From a virus, in the IMG/VR virus record IMGVR_UViG_3300028745_000026, positions 1-32,836 of that record: a DNA stretch of 32,836 bases, one strand, 5' to 3'. Shown here one piece after another: positions 24,852-31,400 of the stretch. The position numbers were made by a program, and so were the translations under genes. Below the pieces are notes generated by a model that did not search any database, had not been told where the DNA came from, and worked only from the letters and a program-made list of their open reading frames with translations. Within the stretch, counting starts at the first letter, position 1, and each line of letters starts with the position of its first letter.

Positions 24852-25966
24852 TGAGGGAGATCAAGGGTTTCTTCCGCGAATTCAACGGCAAGCGGGTCTG
24901 GATCCCCGAGCATGAGGACTCCCGGGCCGCCGCCCAGGCCCCGCCATCCAAAGCCGCCCCCAAGAACCTGAAGCCGGTCAACATGGCGCCGGCCCCGCCG
25001 CCAAAGCACGTCAACCCGGACGACAAGATCGGCTACCAGCCGTGGAAGAACAACCACTTCGGCACCCAGGCATCGAAGCCGGTCACGTCGGCCCCGTTCA
25101 AGATCCCCGGCAAGACCGGCCAGGCCCCCTCGCACTCCGCCGGCCAGGCCCCGTCCGGGAAGTGGTCCTGGGCGAAGCCGGAAGGAGCCCCGGAGAAGCC
25201 GAAATACACCCCCGAGGAACAACTGGCCTATTTCCTCAAGCACAACCCTGGGGCCAAGAAGCACCCCAAGCTGGACGAGAAGGGGAATGACGCCTATATC
25301 AAGGATCCGTCCAAGGCCACCGGGGCGGACACCTGGGAGGACCCCAGTGCCGTCGCAACCTGGATCCCGGGCGGGAAGGCCCCCGCGTCCCTAAACGGGG
25401 TCGCCATGGCGCCCTGGGCCGACCACCCGACGACGGACGAGGACTGGATGGAGGTTGAGGGCCAGGACCCGACCATTCAGGAGCCCCCCCTCCCCGAGGG
25501 GAAGGCGCCGGCCGCCGGGCTGGTGATCGAGGAGCCCGACGGCCGGGTCTGGGTTATCCATCCCACCAACCAGTTCGGAGGCTACCGGGGCTCGTTCCCC
25601 AAGGGCCACGTCGACGGGGACGACGCCCTCCAGGCCACCGCGATCCGGGAGGCATTCGAGGAGTGCGGACTGAAGGCGGAGATCACCGGGTTCTTGGAGG
25701 ATGTCCAGAGGACCACCACGACGGCCAGGTACTACACGGCCAGGCGCGTCGGGGGAACCCCAACGGATTGCGGTTGGGAGAGCCAGGCGGTCTCCCTGGT
25801 GCCCCGGTCTCTCCTCTACCACTACCTCAACATGGCCACCGACCACGGGCTGGCTGAGGCTCTGGGAGCTGGGCCTCGGCCGGTTCCAAAATACGTCCCG
25901 CCGCCGAAGGCCCCCAAGGGCGCCCCCGAGGAACCCACTGGATTCTGGCAAGACATGGATTTTTGA
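24851..25966 (+). CDS. NUDIX hydrolase with long Pro-rich N-terminal region
   Basis: A 371-residue protein whose ATG 24851 shares its A with the previous TAA stop (TAATG). Residues 5-17 (KGFFREFNGKRVW) carry the shared N-terminal motif. Residues ~20-220 are Pro/Lys/Ala-rich and probably flexible. Residues ~225-355 form a NUDIX domain with a box from Gly252 to Leu274: Gly252, Asp258 in place of the usual Glu, then REAFEECGL (Arg266, Glu267, Glu270, Glu271, Gly273). The metal-binding REUxEE core is intact. NUDIX enzymes cut nucleoside diphosphates linked to other groups, such as ADP-ribose, NAD or dinucleotide polyphosphates. Next to an ART, an ADP-ribose- or NAD-related substrate is attractive but not shown. 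A terminator overlaps its stop. Confidence 0.85.
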   Translation: MREIKGFFREFNGKRVWIPEHEDSRAAAQAPPSKAAPKNLKPVNMAPAPPPKHVNPDDKIGYQPWKNNHFGTQASKPVTSAPFKIPGKTGQAPSHSAGQAPSGKWSWAKPEGAPEKPKYTPEEQLAYFLKHNPGAKKHPKLDEKGNDAYIKDPSKATGADTWEDPSAVATWIPGGKAPASLNGVAMAPWADHPTTDEDWMEVEGQDPTIQEPPLPEGKAPAAGLVIEEPDGRVWVIHPTNQFGGYRGSFPKGHVDGDDALQATAIREAFEECGLKAEITGFLEDVQRTTTTARYYTARRVGGTPTDCGWESQAVSLVPRSLLYHYLNMATDHGLAEALGAGPRPVPKYVPPPKAPKGAPEEPTGFWQDMDF

Positions 25967-25992
25967 GAACGCCCCCGAAAGGGGGTTTTCTC
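25965..25992 (+). terminator. Rho-independent terminator after the NUDIX gene
   Basis: CCCCC-GAAA-GGGGG followed by TTTT forms a compact hairpin, extended by GAGAA/TTCTC outside. It overlaps the last two bases of the NUDIX stop codon and ends the 18015-25966 unit before a new promoter. Confidence 0.8.
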
Positions 25993-26011
25993 GTGCTGTC
26001 CAATTCCATTC

Positions 26012-26040
26012 TTGACTTACGGTCGCTTTGGGCCGATATT
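26012..26040 (+). promoter_or_regulatory. Candidate sigma70-type promoter
   Basis: TTGACT (26012-26017), a 17-base spacer and GATATT (26035-26040). It lies right after a terminator and 41 bases before the GTG start of the next gene, with a GAGGAGG site between. The -35 is strong and the -10 moderate. It would start the second rightward transcript. Confidence 0.55.
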
Positions 26041-26081
26041 AAGACATACCGCCGCTGCAACGGCTTTCGAGGAGGTTTAGA

Positions 26082-26459
26082 GTGTGGGTTTTTCTCAATG
26101 ATGCGTTTCTGTCTATCGTCCAGCCGCCAGCCGGGGATCCCAAGGATCGGCTCCTGGTCCGAGGCCGGGTTAAGGGTGACCTAGAGCGAGTCTTTCCGAA
26201 GGCTAAGGTCTCGGAAACTGCCAATCACGACTATCGTTTTCGCACCCTGATTTCCCGACAGGAGGTGGCAATCGCTCTGACCCGGGAAGTCATGGCCCTG
26301 AACTACCCCAACTTCAAGGGGAGTGTGATCGAGAACGACCGGCACGATGCGTACATGGGGTGCTGGAGCAGCATGAATGGCCTCCAGCGTTCACGCCTCG
26401 CTCCGCCGAAGCCGGCGAAGGGGCGGATTCGGCCATGGATCGACGATGATTTAACCTAG
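26082..26459 (+). CDS. Conserved small protein of phages and mobile elements, function unknown
   Basis: A 125-residue protein starting at GTG 26082, with GAGGAGG upstream. The N-terminus (MWVFLNDAFLSIVQ) and the sequence LLVRGRVKGDLERVFPKA, then YRFRTLISRQEVAIALTREV and YPNFKGSV, resemble a small protein that I recall from many phages and conjugative elements. I know no assigned function for it. The C-terminus is Pro/Lys/Arg-rich. It has its own promoter and is the first gene after the terminator, which suggests separate timing from the effector genes. Confidence 0.8.
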   Translation: MWVFLNDAFLSIVQPPAGDPKDRLLVRGRVKGDLERVFPKAKVSETANHDYRFRTLISRQEVAIALTREVMALNYPNFKGSVIENDRHDAYMGCWSSMNGLQRSRLAPPKPAKGRIRPWIDDDLT

Positions 26460-26473
26460 CATTAGGGGCACGG

Positions 26474-26488
26474 TAGGGCTTGGCCCTA
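26474..26488. repeat. Short inverted repeat between genes
   Basis: TAGGGC-TTG-GCCCTA, a perfect 6-bp hairpin in the 90-base gap before the gene at 26550. There is no T-run, so it is not a typical terminator. It could be an mRNA processing, stability or operator site. Confidence 0.35.
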
Positions 26489-26549
26489 GCGGTTCGCATC
26501 GGGGGTTCCTGGCAGGGTTGGGCTTTACGCCACCCGCGAGGAGCCCCCG

Positions 26550-27071
26550 ATGCCCGTTATCAATACCACCCCCGCTACCAAAGTTTCCCCCAGTCTGGCG
26601 ATGCCTCTGGCGGTCCCTCTGAATGGGGACATTTCCGGGCTGGTCTTCATCCTGGACGCCCTCCTGCATGGTGGCCCCAAGTCGGCGACCACTACCACTC
26701 CTCCCACCGGGCCGACTCAGGGCGACCTCTACATCGTTCCCGCTGGCGCCACCGGGGCTTGGTCGGGTCAGGCTGGCAACTTGGCTATCTGCAATCCTCA
26801 GATCGTCAAGGATGGTAAGCCCAATCCCTACTCCTTTGAATGGGACTTCATGGCGCCCAAGACGGGAATGAATCTTTACGTCCAGGACGTCGGCGGGTTC
26901 GTGACCTACACCGGGACGGCATGGGTAGCGGATCCTCTTTCCTTCGTCTCTGCCGCTCCCGCCAACAGCTCGGCCGCTGGTATCAAGGGTCAGATTTGGG
27001 CCGATGCGGGACAGCTCTGCATTTGCATTGCCACGAACACCTGGCGGAAGGTCGTCACCACCACCTTCTAA
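26550..27071 (+). CDS. DUF2793-like structural protein
   Basis: A 173-residue protein; ATG 26550 has GAGGAG 6 bases upstream. The pattern GDLYIVPAGATGAWSGQAGN, then FMAPKTGMNLYV and YTGTAWV, matches DUF2793-type segments of phage tail fibre and virion proteins. The C-terminus (AGIKGQIWADAGQLCICIAT, NTWRKVV) is a common phage-surface ending. It is probably a virion surface or fibre-tip component. It lies among accessory genes rather than near the fibre gene at 5307, which is unusual. Confidence 0.75.
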   Translation: MPVINTTPATKVSPSLAMPLAVPLNGDISGLVFILDALLHGGPKSATTTTPPTGPTQGDLYIVPAGATGAWSGQAGNLAICNPQIVKDGKPNPYSFEWDFMAPKTGMNLYVQDVGGFVTYTGTAWVADPLSFVSAAPANSSAAGIKGQIWADAGQLCICIATNTWRKVVTTTF

Positions 27072-27088
27072 GCCATTCTGGAGCCGTC

Positions 27089-27634
27089 ATGGACAACCAT
27101 TCCCTCGAAGTCCGTTTCTTTTCCGCCATCCAGGCCCTGGCCATGGCGTCACAGTCGCCCCGCGCCATCACCAAGTCCATCCAGGAGCTGCCCGAGAGCG
27201 TCGGGGCTGCCGATGCGATTCATCAGGCCGTGATGGACGGGCTGCCCATGGATCGACTCCGCACCATCGTCAAGTCGAGTCAGGGCGACAGCCGCCGGGG
27301 CCGCGCCATCTCCGGGCGGATCCTGGACTGGATGGAGGAAGGTCGGCCGGCGCCGGAGGGAGAGCGCCCCATCGCCAAGGCCGCCAGCGATGTCCCCGGT
27401 GTGGGCACCCTTCCCGATGGGTTCCTGAAGTGGCAGCTCGGCACCGACGCATATTCCACGGCCACCCGCCAGGGCCTCATGGAGGAGCCGCGCTACGACA
27501 CCGAGTCGTCCCAGGCCACCGACATCCCCCACAAGGGGAACGCCTTCAAACTGCCCGGGAAAGAGATCGCCATGCCCGGGACGGACGAGCCCAAGAAGAA
27601 GAAAGTGAACCCCAAGACCGACCTGGTGGACTGA
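27089..27634 (+). CDS. Hypothetical protein, helical, Lys-rich tail
   Basis: A 181-residue protein; ATG 27089 follows the previous stop by 17 bases. A longer upstream reading is a shadow of the DUF2793-like gene. The N-terminal ~85 residues are helical (LEVRFFSAIQALAMA, DRLRTIVKSSQGD, RAISGRILDWME). The middle is short and polar, and the C-terminus is basic (EPKKKKVNPKTDL). The stop overlaps the next start (TGATG). No family is recognised. Confidence 0.65.
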   Translation: MDNHSLEVRFFSAIQALAMASQSPRAITKSIQELPESVGAADAIHQAVMDGLPMDRLRTIVKSSQGDSRRGRAISGRILDWMEEGRPAPEGERPIAKAASDVPGVGTLPDGFLKWQLGTDAYSTATRQGLMEEPRYDTESSQATDIPHKGNAFKLPGKEIAMPGTDEPKKKKVNPKTDLVD

Positions 27635-28281
27635 TGGAACCCCCGAGTGGGTATTTGCTCTGGCACCTGTTGACGGATGCCTTCAACGCCGTGACTTCCG
27701 GCCGCCCCATCGAAAAGGCCCAGCGGGCAGTCACGGTTCGGGCGCATTTCAGCCATGACGGGAAGGGCGGATTGCATCCCGTTAAGGCCAGTGTCCGGTG
27801 GGTTGATCAGGCCGCCTTCGCGCAGCTTGAGGATCAGCGGGTCAAGGCGACCTATGCCGCCATCCTCCAGCTCCAAAAAGGGAAGGGGCACCCGCCCTAC
27901 ATGACCACGAAGCATATGCGACTTGGCCCAATCGGGCTGGAATACGAGCGGCTGGAACATATTATCGACCAGCGGGCCAAACGGGGGCAGGACTTGGCGG
28001 CTTGCATGAGGGGGATGGCGGAATGCCTTGTTCGTGGAGACTTGAAGGTCGAGCCCCCAGGGAAAGACAACCGGCGCCCCAGCACGACGCCCCAAATATG
28101 GGCCACCAGCGGGAAGCACCAGGTAACCCTATCGCCCTTCTATGACAACCCGGCCCTTCCCACTGACACCGTTCCGACCTGGGTCGTATCCGGGTACGAA
28201 ATGGAAGCGGCAAGGCCAACGGAGACGGCTGAAGCCAAGAGCGTCGTGATCGAAATCCAGAACGATTCCGAGGCAAAGTGA
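27634..28281 (+). CDS. Hypothetical protein, coupled to neighbours on both sides
   Basis: A 215-residue protein whose ATG 27634 shares its A with the upstream TGA (TGATG), and whose own TGA overlaps the next ATG at 28281. It starts MEPPSGYLLWHLLTDAFNAV and has a mixed fold with a helical centre (YERLEHIIDQRAKRGQDLAA). No signal peptide, membrane helix or catalytic motif is seen. Function unknown. Confidence 0.7.
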   Translation: MEPPSGYLLWHLLTDAFNAVTSGRPIEKAQRAVTVRAHFSHDGKGGLHPVKASVRWVDQAAFAQLEDQRVKATYAAILQLQKGKGHPPYMTTKHMRLGPIGLEYERLEHIIDQRAKRGQDLAACMRGMAECLVRGDLKVEPPGKDNRRPSTTPQIWATSGKHQVTLSPFYDNPALPTDTVPTWVVSGYEMEAARPTETAEAKSVVIEIQNDSEAK

Positions 28282-28403
28282 TGGCCCGCCAAAGGGGTAG
28301 CCTCGGACGGGCCTACTTGGGGATTGGTCCGGCTATATTCCGCCCCCCTGTTGCACTCCAGAAATATGCCCCCGTCCAAGCAGGATTGCAAGTCGAATTT
28401 TGA
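28281..28403 (+). CDS. Candidate 40-residue protein between coupled genes
   Basis: ATG 28281 shares its A with the preceding TGA stop (TGATG), and its TGA (28401-28403) is 7 bases before the start of the giant gene. The 40-residue product (MARQRGSLGRAYLGIGPAIF, then a short Pro/Val/Gln-rich end) is basic at the N-terminus and mildly hydrophobic in the middle. The overlap at one end and close spacing at the other support a translated small gene, possibly coupling the two neighbours. It may also be chance. Confidence 0.5.
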   Translation: MARQRGSLGRAYLGIGPAIFRPPVALQKYAPVQAGLQVEF

Positions 28404-28410
28404 GGCACCC

Positions 28411-31400
28411 ATGAACGCCGGAATCCCCTTTACCGATAACGAATCCGGGGAAACCGGGTGGCTGATTCCCGTCGGCTGGACCCCCACTATCGCCCTGAAG
28501 ATCAAGCCCTTGACCACCCCAGATCTGGATCGACAGGCAGGGAAGGCCGAGCCACGGGAGGGCGGCCGGCGCGGGCACATCGTCGTCCAGGGGATCCCCA
28601 TCGCCATTGAGAATCCCGTCGGGAGTATCCGAAGCGGGGTTGACTCCTGCGGGACGAAGTGGTCGGTCAAGATGGCCAACCATTATGGATTTTGCAAGCG
28701 GTCCTTCGGGGCAGACGGGGACGGGGTGGATTGCTTTGTCGGGCCCAACCCGGAGAGCCAGTCGGTCTTCATCGTCAATCAGGTGGATCCGCTCTCTGGC
28801 GAATTCGATGAACACAAGGTCATGATCGGATGGGACACCGAGGCGGAGGCCAAGGCTGCCTACTTCGCCAACTACAGCAAGGGCTGGGACGGCTTCCACT
28901 CCATCGCCGCCCACACCATCGACGACTTCAAGGACTGGCTGGCAGATGAGAACGCCACCCGGACCATCGCCAAGAGCGAAGCAGAGGGCTTACAGCTTTG
29001 GGACCCCGACATGCCTAATTCTGGGCACGGCTGGATTTTCCCGAGGCCGGATGGTTGCAAGGCCCGGTGCGGTGGCCCGAAGCCACCGGACTACCAAGGC
29101 GACGGGCTCAACTGCTGTCATTGCGCCGAGGACCAGCGACGGCGTGACGGCTGGCGCACCATCGTCAAGGGCGGAGACCCCATCCCCGCCGGGGCCCACT
29201 GGATTACCGCGCACCCCGACGGGCCCGGTTCCAAGGGCCACCCTCTCCTCATCCAGCCGATCCAGGGTAGCAACGGCGCTGCCCGCGTCATCGGTGGCGC
29301 CCAGGGAAAACTGAATGGGCTCCGACTGCATGGCCTGAAGAACCCGGCACAATACAAGGAGGAGTCCAGGGCCAACGCCAAGGGCCGCCGCGAGGCCGAG
29401 GCGAAGCGGAAGGCCAGCCTGTCACCCGATGACCTCGCCAAGGAGCGGGAGGTCTCTGACGGGGCTCGGGCGGAGCGCAAGCAGGCCGAGGACAAGTTCA
29501 TCAACGACGTCCTGGGAACCGCCACAGGTGGCCAGGGCGGCGACCATGAGGATCTGTTCAAGGGCGAGGACGACCCCAAGGTTGCCAAGGAGGCGCACCG
29601 GGCCCGGCTGGCCGAGGCCAAGAAGATCGTCGCCGAGGCAGAGAAGAAGGTTCTCTTGGACGCCGAGGCCCGGGGAGCCAGCGGGATCAACTTGGTCGGC
29701 GGGGATTCCCCTATGGACCTGGACGCCATCCTCTCGGAAACCCAGGGCAAGTCCGGGCCCGGCTACAACCAGAAGCTGGCCGAGCGGGCAGAGAAGGCCG
29801 GCATGACCAGCGAAAAGCTGATGGCTGCCGTGAACGAGATTCAAGCTGCCGAAGGCAAGGCGCCCAAGGAGGCTACGGGCCCCAAGAGCCCGGAGGAACA
29901 GGCCGCGAACATCCAGATTCACAAGGCGACTAAAGACCTCCAGGCACAGAAGGCCGCCGCCATGCGTGACGCCGTGAAGGAATCCCTGGAGTCCAATGAG
30001 ACCCTGGCCCACCTCCTGCGGGCCCGCCAGGCACTCCGGGCGACCTACAAACAGCAGATGGCAGCCAAGAAGGGGATCACCTTCGAGCCGGGGTTCCAGA
30101 TGGCCGTCGGCACCCCCGAGGAACACGAAGCCCTGGTCCAGTCCCTGCACGAGCAGCTCCTGACCCAGCACGTCCAGGGATTCCTGGAGGAGGTGGGCGA
30201 GAGATTCCCCGAGGGGAGCGACATCGACCCGTTCAAGACCGGCGAAATGGAGGGAATGCACCAGAGCCGGGGAGCCGGCGCCTTTGACCTTCTGCACGAT
30301 GTCGGCCTGGCGGCCCTGGGCCAGGGAATGATCGACCGGGACGTTGTTGAGTGCCTGGGGCCCGAGGGGGCTGCCCACGTCGTCGCCCGTGCCCTTCGGC
30401 AGAACTTCAGCCCCGAGGACCAGCAAGCCGTCCTGGAGGCTCTGGAGCACCACCACCTCCAAGAGCAGGAGACCTTGCTTCCCCAGGTGACCGAGGACGC
30501 CCAGGCTCTCCGGGCCAAGGCTGCCCAATGTGACCAGGAACTCCTGGAAGTAGCTCACGACATCCCGGCCGCTGTAGAGATCCAGAAGAATAAGGTGGAG
30601 GCCCTGAAAGAGGCGCGTCGGGTCCTGGGCGGGGCCCTGGGGCGACTGGAAGCGAGAGCTGCCCTGATCGCCGCCCTCCACTCCACCCCTCTGAACGAGT
30701 ACCAGATCCCTCTGGGCAAGATGACCCCTGAGAAGGCAGTCATGACGGCAGCCGCCCTTGGGATGCCCGAGGGAAGCTACCAGATCAGCCACGAGGACGG
30801 GGAGGCCGTCATCACCGCCCAGGGCGCAGCTATGGACGCCATGGTCAAGCCGGTGGATTGCGCGGCCCTGGGCGAGAGGGAGGTGGCCTTGTCTCTCAAG
30901 GGTGGCCAGCAGGATGAGGACAACTGGATCCCGGCTGGGTTCGCCAATCGGCTGGCCGACCGGTATTCCAACCCCGAAATGGAGCCCGCCGAATTCCAGC
31001 GGCACCACGATATCCAGGACGGAGACGACGCTGAGGCGGTGAAGGGGAAGCTCCAGGCATGGATGGGCTCACGGCTGGCCGACGGGGAACGACCCGAGGA
31101 CATCGTTGCCAGCGTCTATGGCGGGGCCAAGCTGGACCTCTCCCCGGAAGCTCAGGCTCATTGGGACGCAGCCATGAACGAGATGGTCCCCCTGCGGGTC
31201 GTGGAAAAGGACGCCAAGAGCCAGCCCATTCAGGAAAAGGACAAGGAGACCGGGAAGCCCATAGAGATCAACGGGAAGCCCATGCTCAAGACCCGCGTCC
31301 GGGCCCCCCACGAGATCGCAGCCGACTTGGATCCCATGATGCAGGGCTACATGGCCGCGAACCCCAATGAGGCAGGAACGACCCTCCAGGGCCAGCGGGT

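Noticed and set aside
29422-31008. 528-codon open frame on the minus strand
   Set aside because: Antisense to the helical part of the giant polyvalent protein; no start context and no domain.
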